64,000 bases of DNA, from assembly GCA_025345505.1 (NCBI GenBank), contig JANVCC010000125.1, positions 2,550,779 through 2,614,778 of the forward strand, given 5' to 3'. Origin of the DNA: Todiramphus chloris collaris. Lineage: Eukaryota > Chordata > Aves > Coraciiformes > Alcedinidae. Both the position numbers and the translations under genes were made by a program. Positions 24,302 to 36,107 of the stretch are shown one piece after another (the first letter of the stretch is position 1; each line of letters begins with the position of its first letter). The notes beneath the pieces were generated by a model. The model was not told the DNA's origin and did no database searches. It saw only the letters and a list, made by a program, of their open reading frames with translations.

Positions 24302-25019
24302 CTTCAGAAGCAAAAGACAGAGCAAATTTTAACAGTGAGACAAGATCTTGCTATGAAACACTATCCTCCAATGTTACAATTACAGTCTCTAGTAATTAAT
24401 CCCTAGAAGCTTTTCAACTCTTCCAACGATTTAAAATGTATTAAAATCAAGTAATTCTGTAAGTAGCAAAACTCCTCATGACTGGTTTCCTGGGGATCTG
24501 TGCTACTCAAAATGCATTTCCATGTGTTTTATCTTAGGCCTACAGAAGAACTATGTATTTCCTGTATTTCCTCTTCTCTTCTCGTCGACATTGATGTTCA
24601 TGTTCTACTTTCTACTTTGTCTGTTTACACAAAGCTTGCAGACTTAATGCCCTTTCTCAGAATTTGTTTTAAAATTGTAGATTTGAAAAGACGTTAGAGC
24701 AAAATCTATAAACAGAAGCAGCTGAGAAGTCTCATTTCCTCAGGAAACCGGGTTAAAAATTGCTTGATTTTCACAAATGAGACATCAATAGAAATAGTTA
24801 GCAACGTACAATCCTACTCTGCTAACAAATGGTGCTTTTTTAACAGCCAGCTGAGAAAATTCTGAATAAAATCAATAAACATATCTTGTTATTAATGAAA
24901 CCCTATCATCTCTGCATCAAAACGGGAACTTAGCAAGCATTCAGTTGCAGAGCTAAGCAAATCCAGCTAGCCTCAGAACTACAGCACGTATCCTGGTGCC
25001 TGTCACCTCCTCTACTTAC
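24302..25019 (-). other. PTK2: PTK2 intron between window exons 6 and 7
   Basis: This is a 718-nt phase-0 intron of AT-rich sequence with nothing further recognised. Confidence 0.8.
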
Positions 25020-25160
25020 ACCGAGTGCACACTTGAAGCATTCCTTGTCAAATCTGTACACTGGAGAGAGGATCTCGAAGAATTTCAAAATGCTTTCTTC
25101 TCTGTTGAGGTTGGCGAACTGTCGAAATGTTTGCTGGATTAATTTTCGTAGTGTTTTGGC
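25020..25160 (-). CDS. PTK2: PTK2 window exon 6: basic patch to start of F3, residues about 217-263
   Basis: The exon is 141 nt (47 codons), with a CCCCAG acceptor and a GTAAGT donor. It reads [30 protein letters not shown], then [17 protein letters not shown]. The opening AKTLRK completes the basic patch begun by Lys216, the site at which phosphoinositides engage FAK. The rest finishes the F2 lobe and enters the F3 (PTB/PH-like) lobe. Both flanking introns are phase 0, so the exon is a frame-preserving unit. The sequence appears identical to chicken FAK as I remember it, consistent with strong purifying selection on FERM. Confidence 0.97.
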
Positions 25161-27626
25161 CTGGGGATTGAAATGTTTAAAGGTCGATTAATTCCAATCT
25201 AAACAGAGACTGTGCATTTTAAGAGATTCAACCACTTAGTACCACTCATCACTTCTCAGAGATGCAGAGGATTCTCAAAAGAAGGAAAACAAACTTCAAA
25301 ATATGAGTAACAGCAAATTGGACACCTCGCAAATGCCAGGAGCAAGACAGTAAAAATCCTGAAGGAAAAAAATCTGCTAGTTCAGGTTGCACCAAGTATT
25401 TCACTCAGTTGTTTAGACTTTTTTCCAGCCATGGTTTGTTCTCCTGACCTGTTTCAGCATCATCTTGACTTCCATGGCTCTTTAAGTCCACCAAGAGGAT
25501 TTACTCTTCGCTTTAGCTTTAAGATCATTACTAAGTTGTAAACATAGTCACTCAGAAAAAACACACCTCTTCCAGAAGAGAGAAGAAATACCTGCAAGTG
25601 AATTTGACTGGAAATGCACTGAAAATTTGCTCTTAACATACACCCTAAGAACAATGGTTTTTTCCTCTGCCCTAGAAGACTCCTCATTTGCACAGTAACC
25701 ACAACCTGGCTTCCATCCATCTCCTGCAGCCCATCTCACCAATTCCTGGTTTAGTATAGGCAGACTTTTTTCTCCCCATGGTGTTTGAACCCTAGACACA
25801 ACAGAGAGCTACGCAGAGAGGCCATGGCTTAGCAGTCACATCGTCTTTGAGGCACCATTTACTAAGGTTTCTTGTTCTTCTCTAGTGAAGCAATGAAAAT
25901 GGCTTGGTGACTCAGGAAGTTTTTTCCCCCATCTTTGACTCAGGCTGACTTGCTCTTGAACATGGATAAACAGAACCAGTTGCAGCACGTATGAGATACA
26001 GTGTGCTGTCCAACAACCTCAATGCTTCCTCCTGGAGAAACCTTCCAAGACACCTCCTTGCTTTCTTTTGCACAATTGTGTCTTACTGCTGCTCTGTGAT
26101 CAGCTAATATATAGATCTCTTTAAACTCCTGTCTTCTATTTTATTCATTTAACAAGCTCTCAAAATAAAGCTGAACCTTCTGCTTTTGAACTGCTCTAGT
26201 GCCATCTCACACTCTGTACTGTCATTCTGATTTTCCTTTTTCCAGCCTTCTGGTCTAGCTATACATAAAGTGATGTCCTCTGTACAGCTGACATCTCCTA
26301 AATGTATAACATTAATTACCACCACACTACACTCTAACCTTTATCTCACTAAAAATAATAATTCATTTCATATTTCCTGACCATCAGGAGCCCTCCCTGG
26401 CCTATCAGTTCAAAATCACTGGCCTTCACAAAGTAAGAGAGTCATTTAATTGACAGAACCAATCCTAGATTAGTTTTAATAGGGATTTAATTTTCACTGA
26501 AAAGCAGACTCGTTTCTCCTTCCCTTGTTTTCCCTCTTCACACATCCAGCATTTTTTTCATGTCTTCAGCTTCACCTTCTGGCAATTCTTGCCAGTTCTT
26601 TCAGCTATTCTCTCCATTTCATGGTTTCTGAAGAGCTGGTTTCTCTGTTGGTCAGTTTTATGGCTCCACAGTATCACTTTGGAAGCAGTTACAACGTCTG
26701 GAGCCTTTCACCACAATTTCTCCCGTTAGCAGAGAATACAGTTTCAGATAATTGCTTAAATTAAAATGCAGAGGGATTACTTAAATCCACTTGACTTCAT
26801 TAGCTTCTGATTTTCAAGGCCTTTGAAACAAAACCCCTTCACGACAGACCTCCTCTGTTTGTACTTTTAAACATCAATGTAGAAATTGTCTAAATCTGAA
26901 GCTGAATTCTGTGATTTCTAGAAAACCATCACTGTTTACCAAAACCATTTTCTGATTTATAGTTTCACATATGAATGGTAGGAGATAGTTTACCAAGACA
27001 GTCATACCAAGGTGGCTACAGCTGGAAGAATATTTGGTGACCATTCTTAATCCCCCTTTTCAAAACACGCAAGAAAAATTTGCTTTTTTGCTGTGGGAAC
27101 ATAGGGACTTCAAGGGAGATACAACCAAAGTTTATAGTCTTAACCAGGATTAACATAAGTGGAAATTACTGGAAATCTTCCTTAAATGAGTTGGATATGG
27201 TCTTGAGGAAAGAAAGCAGAATGTGGTTTATCAAGCTGCCACTAAAACTGTGCTGTTTTGTTACACATCCCCTTTCCTCTTTCTCCAGAAGACTCGTTCC
27301 TTTGTGTGTGTGGAAAGTTACTTGATACTACAGGATTTGAGGACTGGCTTTGAATTTTTGCCCACCAGGTCTGAGAGGTAGAGGTGTTCCTCTCACAGTA
27401 GCTCAGCAAGGCCAAGTACATCATCCCTAACTTAGTTCTGTGAGCTGCACACGTGAACTGTGGGGATTTATATCCCACCAAGCTGAGAGAGCTCTGGTAT
27501 TTTTTCACCAAGACAGCACAGCTGCCCAGCAATTCCCTTACCACAGTACAGTGAAATTGATAATGCAGTTTCCAGATCTCTGACACTTTTTAAAAGTAGT
27601 ATAGAATTGTCTGGGACTGTAATTAC
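25161..27626 (-). other. PTK2: PTK2 intron between window exons 5 and 6
   Basis: This 2,466-nt phase-0 intron splits the basic patch. It is AT-rich with pyrimidine-rich stretches. No mobile element or gene is recognised. Confidence 0.8.
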
Positions 27627-27681
27627 CTTCACAGAATCTAGTAAGCTCTTCGGAAAAAAACGTCTTAAACCAACGTCTTTC
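27627..27681 (-). CDS. PTK2: PTK2 window exon 5: F2 lobe, residues about 198-216
   Basis: The exon is 55 nt, preceded by a strong pyrimidine tract and TTTCAG, and followed by GTAATT. It completes Glu198 and reads KDVGLRRFFPKSLLDSVK, ending on whole codon Lys216 (phase 0). This is F2-lobe helix sequence. Lys216 is the first residue of the FAK basic patch (KAKTLRK), which binds PI(4,5)P2 and helps release the kinase at the membrane; the rest of the patch is on the next exon. The entering phase (one base) complements exon 4. Confidence 0.95.
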
Positions 27682-29797
27682 CTGAAACAAAAACACACAC
27701 AGCATTAATACAAAAACATTGTGCAATATCATATTGCTTTTTTTTTCAGGGTCGTGTTTTGGGTTGTTTGGTTTGTTTTTTAACTAGCATGTGCAATACA
27801 GTAAACCTAAGGTTTCACAGGAAGGTCCTTGACAATCTCAGGTGAACACAGTATCACTAAAACACCAACCAGAGCCAGCCCACAGCAAACGTGGGATAGC
27901 AGCACCATTTACAACAGGGACCTGGTGTGGAAAGTGTATTTTTTGCAATGCTGGCTTGGGCACAGAGTTTTGAGAGTAGAAACTGCTCTTTGTACATGTT
28001 TTAACAATTTAAAGAATATAGAAAAAATCCTCTTAGAGCATGTAGTCAGGTGAGAGGGGAACACCATGGGAATGGCAAACTCTATTTAATAAACATCTGT
28101 TAGAATTGAGTAGGAAATACAACATAACAGAAAAGATTTCTCATTATATTACCTCTGTAAGCATGCTGACTGCCATTCCACTACTGTTTTACCCCTTACA
28201 GCACTGTAATTCAAGGGCATTTTAATTTCTATGGTTTTATTTTTCTACATTTTCCTCATCTACTGTTAAAATTCCCAAGTATTTTTTCTTTCAAGTCATC
28301 TCACTTTTTGCATCTGTAAATCAGGATCCTAATCCTGTCTGTGAGCTTGGACTGTGCAAACTGAATTGCATCAAGCTCACTTTCACTCTTATAAATGCAG
28401 CTGCAGCCCTGGTTTGAAACCCAGAGCCATAAGGATTGAAATTACTCCTAGTTCATGGCACTAGGATTGACCACCAGCTCCAAGAAAATTCCCTGAGAAG
28501 TTGCCAGAGGTATGTTAGGGCAGGAAAAGGGTGTAACAAGCGTTGCAGGACTGTGAATTAGTTGTATGGTATTAGCAGAAAATTTGCATGATAAAAAGGA
28601 AAAACTAAAAGAAATATGTAAATAGGAAAAGGATTTCCATCCTTGCCTCTGAAAGGTGTTAGGGACTTTTTTTCCCTTTGTATTTAAGAGGTTACAATCT
28701 CTTCTAAACAAACACCTTTATCTCCTTCTGAAATGAGTATGAAAGAAAGCCTTCCGTGACTGCATGCTTTGAGCACAAACAGAAACACATCTGGAACTCT
28801 TACACTGGACAAAGAAAAGAGAAGCCATGAGTGAGCCTGAGATCTGCAGTATGTATTTACTGCTACCTAACGGTGCGAGAAGAAAGCCAGCATTAAAGTC
28901 GACACAAAAAGCTTACTCAGTAAACCAGGGTACTTTTAAAGCTCTCTAAAGACAAATTGTGCACAATTTCAAAAAGCAGACTAAAAACATCCTCAACTAC
29001 GAGGAGCAGAACCCTGGCATCTGTGCAGTGACAGTAAGCTGCAAGATCATAAAACTTCCAGAAATGAGAATTCCTTTGATGCGTTTCTTCTCAAATGCAA
29101 ATGACACGGGGTTTACCATCCCACACAGTTCAATAAATCTAACACGCTGTTACCAGCTAAAGAACATGCAAAGACATTTTGACAAGGAATATATTAGTCT
29201 AACATCAAGCATTTGAGAGAGAAATGGTGGCTCTGAAAGCCAAGCACCCTGCAAACACTCGGGTTTTACTCATCCTAGCGCTACGGCAGCACGGGGCTGC
29301 GACAGCCTGATTCCACCTGGTACTAAAAGGAGTTGGAGAACAGACCAAGATGTAACAAACTCAGCAGAAATTCTTATTCAGAGGACAAAAAAGCCACAAC
29401 TCCTAAGAGAAATTTGTTAATGAAGCCCATCCTGTGTTTAAATGAGATGGCAAACTGATGAATTTAACACGAGAAGCGTATGGATTTAATACCACGGTCA
29501 AGGCCAAACTATGGCTACCTATAAAGTAAGAGAAATAACCCATTAGAAATTGGAACATGCAGTTTTAAACACACAACCCTACAAACTCCTCCCCTTCCCT
29601 CCTCAGCTGCACGGCGGGGGTGTAAAATGGGCAGCTCAGGATACACACCAACTCAGTCCTCCAGATTAAGAACTCAGACATCTGCTTGCTGATTGCCAGG
29701 AAAAGATAATTAGCAGTGAGATACTGGTTCATACAGTTCTTCGACAGCTTTGCATTTAACCTCATCTACTCCATCCCACTTATGGGCTTAAATGTAA

Positions 29798-29816
29798 TTT
29801 TTTTTTTTTTTTTTTT
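29798..29816. repeat. 19-nt T homopolymer
   Basis: An uninterrupted T run in the intron between window exons 4 and 5. It is A-rich on the PTK2 sense strand and is not attached to any recognised retroposon. Confidence 0.9.
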
Positions 29817-30565
29817 AATGTGTAAATTTCAATAGGATTATTAAAATACCAACTACGGATAGATGATACCACTCGTAATATAATGATAAGCAGCTTTAGG
29901 CAACATATATCTTTATTTCTATTCTCCAACTTGATTGAAGTTGCAACAAAACAAAAAGTAATGTTAGATTAACATAATAGACTTTAACATGCTTTTTACC
30001 AAATTGTGGCTGCAGCTGTTCCTTCATATAGCTCCCGTTTTTGTACTTGTAATTATCCCTGTTCTATGCTAACAGGCTTCACATTTATCATGAAAAAATT
30101 CTTCTTTCATTACATGAAGGCACAACTATTAAAGGCTACTTAACAGTTTGATTCTATCTACCATTTCCCATCCAGATTTGGTCTGGTATGAAAATCCGAT
30201 CAAAGGCGAATAGACATCAAATAGACAGCTGACAAAGACAGGCAAGAAGCAATCACACCAAATGCAAAAAAGTGCCATTTAAATATTACACTCAGCTGGT
30301 TAAGTGCCTCATGATGCACTAACACTAGCAAAACAACCCCAAAACAGCAACAACAAAAGCCTCACTTGAGACTTAAACATTATTTGTACAGATAAACTTG
30401 CATAGGCTATTAAAGTGGTAATATGAAATGAGTACATTTTGGGGATTGCTAGTAATTTCTGAGGACTCTTACTACCTTCTAATTACCTGTGTCTACTTTA
30501 AGGTGCTTTTATCCTTCATCTCTCCCAGCTACATCTCATACAAAACAAATTTTGCTTCTCAAGAA

Positions 30566-30582
30566 ATATATATATATATATA
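30566..30582. repeat. AT dinucleotide microsatellite
   Basis: Seventeen nucleotides of alternating A and T followed by AAAA. Confidence 0.9.
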
Positions 30583-32089
30583 AAAATATCTTAACATGCC
30601 AATTTTGCGTGGCACTAAGCTGTTAAGATTTTGGATCTCAGAGCAGCAATGAAGTTCTTTTCTACCAAAACAATTACTGCTTGGAAACCACATTCACTGA
30701 AAGAAAGAAGTCACTGTCAAACTGGAAACAGCCCCATACTGAGTCCTTCAGGAACTCTCACCTGCTACAATTAATAATTAATACTTCATGTCATCTGTTA
30801 TAACCCTTGTTTCCTTTGTCTTGTTATTTCCAAAGTTGTTAATCTAATTACTAATGTTTATAGCTTTTGAGTTGCCAAATAACTAACCTGTAAATACCTT
30901 TCTCAAGTTCTTCCTGCAACTCATCAAAACTGTAATCCCTGGAACTCACTGTGCTTTCAAATTGGTTTTTATATAACCTTTTTGCACTGTCTGTCTGCTC
31001 ATCCCCTTCATCTTTATTTGTCCTTTCTCATTTTATTACATGTTTCCTCAATCAGGATATTTCTGCAAGGGGCTACCAATGGAAAACTGAAGTTCTTAAA
31101 AAAAATTCTGTAATTCAAACAAAACCAAAGCTTTATAGATAGACAAGCACTGTATAAATAGCAGGCGCTGTATAAATGAGAAGCAATTCATTGAAGTTTT
31201 CTTTACCTATTAAAATCATACCATTTCCTCAAAAATCTTTGTGAACTTATTCATCGTGGTGAAAAATCTTATCTGCCACCTCCAAGTTCTCTAATTCCAC
31301 ACCTCTAAAAGTTATCAAGAACTTTATGAAAAAGAAATAAGATGCAGACTTGACTGCCACACCAACCTTTTACCCCAACTTCATGTTAAACTGTACAGCA
31401 TCTTTTCCCAAAGATAGTAATTAGTGAATAGCAGACCATTGGTGTATTCCTGTATGAAACTTGTGCCACTATATTAATATAAATTAAACCATTTTTTAAA
31501 TCCCTGAAACATCGAAAGGACTTGGGCTTGTTTGGACTCAATCTACCATATAATACGATTAAGTAAGCAAAATACTTTAGTGTAAGGATGCTTCTTGGTG
31601 TTCGTAACATCTGTGATATATAGATAAATTATAAACCTGGTAATTCAGGAAAACCACATACCAAAAAAAGAAAAAACCAATACCACAAATATTTTGAAGT
31701 AACTCAAACTTTACCACAGATGAATCACAACTGAAGAATGCAGCTACACACAGGAAAACATTTAGAAACAAAATCACTGAAGAACTAGATCTGATAAACC
31801 CATAAACATTAGCAAAATTGAAATAAAATAAAATAAAATGAAATTTAATAAGCCTTCTGATGAAGTTCAAACAACTGCAAACTTGTGTCCCTGGGCCAGA
31901 GTGAAAGGTGCTCTCACTACTTCCACACCTCGATAGGTTTCATAATCCTTTCCTTATATTAAAGCACTCAAAGATCTCAGCAAACTTCATGAAATAAAAA
32001 ATTACAGCAGAAACATTCTATTACTGAACTGAATTTAACACTCCTTTTTAAGAAACAGTTCAAACCTCAAGCTAGAACACAATACTTAC

Positions 32090-32152
32090 TCTAACACTTC
32101 ATAGTTGGACTTCTTTTCTAACGCATTGCCTCTCATCTCTCCGTAGGATCTC
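32090..32152 (-). CDS. PTK2: PTK2 window exon 4: F2 autoinhibitory surface, residues about 177-198
   Basis: The exon is 63 nt, between a TTCAG acceptor and a GTAAGT donor. It completes Arg177 and reads [14 protein letters not shown], then SNYEVL, ending with GA of Glu198. Structural work on chicken FAK places Tyr180 and Met183 of this segment against Phe596 of the kinase C-lobe, the main autoinhibitory contact; both are present here. Lys190/Lys191 are basic residues linked to nuclear import, and Tyr194 is reported as a Met-receptor phosphorylation site. Gly181 agrees with my memory of avian FAK, where mammals have Trp. The length is divisible by three and both flanking introns are phase 2, so skipping this exon would remove the autoinhibitory surface without shifting frame. 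Confidence 0.96.
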
Positions 32153-33671
32153 CTGAAGTCAGGAAAAACATTTGAAAGTGACAATTATTGGATGATCCAG
32201 CCTAAAACTGAAACACCAGCACACTCAAATCTTTCAGAGACTTACCATTAGAAAGCATTCGCTGAATGAATTAAAATATAAATATTAGTACATTGTTCTC
32301 CTACCTCAAGAGATCAGAGTTGTATTTTACAACATAATTTTGTGTATGGAACATTACCCAGGATGATAGCAGTACTGCATTCTCAGAACCACTTTAAACC
32401 AGCTTAACTACACCACTACTAAGGGAAGTGCTCTAACCTGCCCTTCAGCAGCTCCCTTCTACCTCCACCAGCATCTCCCCCCTTTGTAACAGCACTTGTG
32501 ACTGTCCACGTAACAGAGGAAATAGGGAATGACGAAAAACAACAGTTTAAATCCAGAAATGCTCATGTAAAAATCAATTAATCACTCAATCAAGAGTAGC
32601 TGTTGCTGGGGGAGGGCTGGGATCATCGTTTTCTCTGAGAAAGTGGATAAGTAATGCTTATGGTCTTAGTAGTCATCAACTACAAATGCCATGAAAATGC
32701 TGTGAGGAGTCACAGCAGAACCATGGAAAGCAGGACTTGGCTGACAAATAATCAAGAAATATTATTACTCAGTACATGTTTTGAAATAGGGCACTAATAA
32801 TTTTCTAAGTGCACAGGGAGTTTGCAGTTACACAAAGATTTTTTTTTTATTTTCTCTGGGGCTACCAGGAAAACTTGCAGCAGACATCAGGTTCCCCTAC
32901 GATACCTAGGAAATTTCATAAGCCTAAATTTTCTTTTACTTTGGAAAGCACTGCTCAACGGACACTTTTCTTCTCTGCTAACAAGTTTACATTTCCCATT
33001 AATTTCTTATCAATTTTAATTCTTCCCTAATCTTCCTGGGTGAGACAACAGCATAACTAAAGCGAGTTACGCTTAAAGCTGGAAAGCTCCATAAATAAGC
33101 AAAAACTAAAACCCACATTTCAAAAGCTGTGCTAGGAACTCTCTGAAGGATCTCTGAGCCTGATAAATTTATCTTTACTTTCCAGCTGTCTATACAGCTG
33201 ACAATACCAAAAAAACCCTAAAGAATCCTTAAGATTTAATCATTTGAAAACAGCACATTAAAGATTGAGTCAATGCAGAATGGAAAGGTAGCAGCATTTA
33301 TCTTTAATTACATTCTTTAGCTGTAGGATTTGTATATGCACAATGACACAACACCACAGATGCTTTTTTTTTTTTTGAAGTGTACTTCACTCTACTCTGC
33401 AGTTCTTTGAATTATTCAGATGAAGAATTCACCCAAATGGCATTATCGAGACGTAATTAATTAACATTTTAAAATAAATGCTAATTTAAAAATCACTAGG
33501 AATTGGTTACATCACACTCTGTTCAGTTTTTCTTCCAACTCCTTTGTAGCAAAAAAAAGGTCTTCTGTTCAGCTGTAGTGGTCAGTAATCAATGAACTAT
33601 AAGCAGTCTCAAAATTAATGTATATATTCTGTTACAAACATGTTGAATAATAAATGAAATTATCTGCTTAC
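32153..33671 (-). other. PTK2: PTK2 intron between window exons 3 and 4
   Basis: This is a 1,519-nt phase-2 intron that is AT-rich with several homopolymer runs. I see no mobile element, coding or RNA feature in it. Confidence 0.8.
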
Positions 33672-33751
33672 CGGATTTCAAGGCAACCTAGTTTCAAAGC
33701 AATTTCCTGGTCCACTTGATCTGCTATTTCTAACATATAGTCATTTTTCAC
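33672..33751 (-). CDS. PTK2: PTK2 window exon 3: F2 lobe, residues about 151-177
   Basis: The exon is 80 nt, with a CTGTAG acceptor and a GTAAGC donor. It reads VKNDYMLEIADQ, then VDQEIALKLGCLEI, plus the first two bases (CG) of Arg177. This is F2-lobe helix sequence of FAK. It includes Lys152, reported in the literature as a sumoylation site, and Tyr155. The Arg177 codon is split across the next intron; the Arg177/Arg178 pair has been implicated in FERM nuclear functions. Phases are 0 at entry and 2 at exit. The length, 26 codons plus two bases, fits the expected residues exactly. Confidence 0.96.
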
Positions 33752-34410
33752 CTACAGCGAGAGAAGTAGGTACGCATCACAGAAAGATCAGTTCAGTGCT
33801 GAAACAGACTAAAATACTGCCCAAACAGCTTTAGAATAAATACAGCTTCAGTTTAACTTTTTGGAATTGCTATTTGCAGCGCATGAAAAGGGAACAAAAA
33901 AAAAAAAGGTAGTTATGTTCATGTCTACAAATGAGCTGCACTTTTCTAAGGAACCCATTTCAACTGCAATGAACTTGATTTAAAAACGCCTCATCTACAT
34001 TGATATTACTTATGTTGCATTAAATATAACCAATGTCTTCACGGGAGGCTGAGCAGATGGTTGCATATGCATTCAAGGTAAGGGAACGTGTGCTGTATTC
34101 TTCAACCATCTTGGTCAACAGTTTTTGGTTTTGTAGGTGCATCTAATCACGCATATAAACTACGCATTACTGTGAAAACAAAGCCAGCAGTAAGGAGAAA
34201 GAGTAGGATGTGAAAAAAAAATCATACTCCATACTGACCCAAAATAATGTTTGAACTAGCAAAAAGAAGAAGCAAGTGAAACTCAGTGGTTACCATCTAC
34301 AGTAGGAAATAAAACTGGCCCTGAAGTGTGCTCTGACCCAGAGGATGCCCAATGCTGTGGCCAAGTGGTCAGCGCTCCTGGAGAGGGGAGCTGGACCAAA
34401 TCAGCACGTT

Positions 34411-34496
34411 TGGACCATTACTGGCCTGCAGCATCCCCCAGCTGGGCCCAGGTTGGACCATTACTGGCCTGCAGCATCCCCCAGCTGGGCCCAGGT
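34411..34496. repeat. Perfect 43-bp tandem duplication
   Basis: Two identical copies starting at 34411 and 34454 (each begins TGGACCATTACTGGCCTGCA). No mismatch means the duplication is recent. It lies at the left edge of the GC-rich island. Confidence 0.95.
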
Positions 34497-34859
34497 CTCG
34501 AGGAGTGGCAAAGTGGCACGTGCAAAAGCTATATCATAGAGCATGCTGAGCTGTCAACAAAGACAGACTGTGGTGGGTCAAAGCTTCATTACGTGTCCTG
34601 GACTTGTTTTATTTACCAAAATCGATGCAGGCAGAAAACCTACTTTTTAGGCAATACGTTCAGCACACTGGGATAAGTAATTTATAGAGTTACTAACAAA
34701 AAAGGACTGTAAGAGGTAACAGAACTAGTGCTGAAGAACTTAACTCTGCAAATCCCGTCTTCTGTGTGACAGGTGTTTTTACCAGCAACTATCTCTACAG
34801 AGGTGCAACTTTAACAGCTCACGTTACCCTCTATCTTATGAAAACATAAATTGCTATTG

Positions 34860-35185
34860 AGATACTAAAGCCTAAGATCCCGAAGTTGAAGAAAGTCCTT
34901 AAATATGTGTATTAGGTCTGCCTGAGCTGGAGCTGATTTCCCCAGAGCAGCCTTCCCAGCGCTGGGCTTTGCAGGGAGAGCTGGAAAGGTGCTGCTCACA
35001 CCCCGGGCTGGGGCTGCTGCTGGGCAGGGCTCGCACGGCACCCAGGCTGGTTTCCAACGTTCCCCCTGCACTGGGATGCACTGGGGGGGACAAGGTCTTG
35101 GGAGGGGACAGATGGGAAGTAGAGAATAAATCTTTGTTTTCTTTTGCTTCCGTGTGTTGCCTTGCTTCGCTCACCACCCATCAGA
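34860..35185 (+). mobile_element. LTR-like segment, family unknown
   Basis: A GC-rich block (GCTGATTTCCCCAGAGCAGC onwards) leads to AATAAA at 35125-35130 and then a T-rich stretch (CTTTGTTTTCTTTTGCTTCC), the order seen at the end of an LTR (U3, polyadenylation signal, U5). Terminal sequences and a target duplication were not found. A GC-rich unique insertion or an unrecognised repeat is also possible. Confidence 0.35.
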
Positions 35186-35633
35186 CAGCTGGATCCAGCC
35201 CTAGATGACAAAGCAACAAATTCCTAAGACCTTCCTAGTTAAATGCACAAAGAATTTTGTTACTGGCAGATGTGGAAGAAGGTATACATTAAACTGTGCA
35301 AGAGTGACAACACCAGTTACTGCAGTGGCTGCGACAGCAGGAGAAAGCGTCTCGCATTTGAACTCCTCCGGGCAACTCAACGCGACAGGCGTAGAGGGGG
35401 GAGGCCGCTGGGCCGGGCAGGGGGGATCCTGCAAGGCCAGGACATGGCGGTGTGGCCCATACGTGCCCCTTTCCCAGCCAGGGGCTGAGGTACAGCTGAT
35501 GGCAGACGGGCACGGGGCTGGTGCACAGGGACCCAGCCTCAGCTCAAGGCCCTCCCGGTGGCTGCGGGCTGAGAGCAGCCATGAGGGATCCCCCCTTCCC
35601 GGGCTGGGTCCGGAGATCCACTGGAGCTGCTGC

Positions 35634-35876
35634 GCCAAAATACCCACCTCTTGACTAGGGGCCAAAATACCCACCTCTTGACTAGGGGCCAAAATACCCA
35701 CCTCTTGACTAGGGGCCAAAATACCCGCCTCTCGACCAAGGGCCAAAGTGCCCGCCTCTCAGCCAAGGGCCAAAGTGCCCGCCTCTCGGCCAAGGGCCAA
35801 AGTGCCCACCTCTCGGCCAAGGGCCAAAGCGCCCATCTCTCGACCAAGGGCCAAAGTGCCCACCTCTCAGCCAAGG
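35634..35876. repeat. 27-bp minisatellite, nine units
   Basis: Units start at 35634, 35661, 35688, 35715, 35742, 35769, 35796, 35823 and 35850, with no size variation. The unit core is GCCAAA(A/G)(T/C)(A/G)CCC(A/G). The first three units are identical (TTGACTAGG type), unit 4 is intermediate, and units 5-9 carry TCAGCC, TCGGCC or TCGACC variants. Because 27 is a multiple of three and the unit lacks stops in several frames, long open frames cross it on both strands. Confidence 0.97.
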
Positions 35877-35924
35877 GCACGTTCAGAGACAACGACAGGA
35901 AAAGAGGGGGTTGGCCACAGATTC

Positions 35925-36107
35925 CGGGTGCGGTACCAGGGCAGTGATTGTCCCCCTGAACTCGGCACTGGTGACAGCACACCTCGAACCCTGGGCTCGG
36001 GTTTGGGCCCTTTGCCGAGGGACACGGTTTAGAGGTGGACTTGGCAGCATCAGGTTTACAGTTGGCCTCTATCATATAATCTTACAGAACTTTTCCAACC
36101 TAAATGA
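35925..36107 (+). mobile_element. Internally deleted CR1 fragment
   Basis: A CR1 segment (GCAGTGATTGTCCCCCTGAA, then CTCGGCACTGGTGA) runs to TTTGGGCCC. It then jumps directly to the CR1 3' end (GGACTTGGCAGCATCAGG, CTTTTCCAACCTAAATGAA). About 400 bp that normally separate these parts are missing. It abuts the 27-bp minisatellite. Confidence 0.72.

Larger units (their letters stand above)
27682..32089 (-). other. PTK2: PTK2 intron between window exons 4 and 5
   Basis: This is a 4,408-nt phase-2 intron. It contains a 19-T run at 29798-29816, a short AT dinucleotide run at 30566-30582 and a short TAAAA array near 31822-31839. No mobile element or gene is recognised. Confidence 0.8.

Noticed and set aside
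35634..35876. CRISPR-like array
   Set aside because: The 27-bp units are directly adjacent with no spacers, and the genome is avian.
35201..36075. Open frames of 178, 181 and 149 codons on both strands around 35.2-36.1 kb
   Set aside because: They are open because of the 27-bp (nine-codon) repeat and GC-rich composition; the same DNA is open in several frames.
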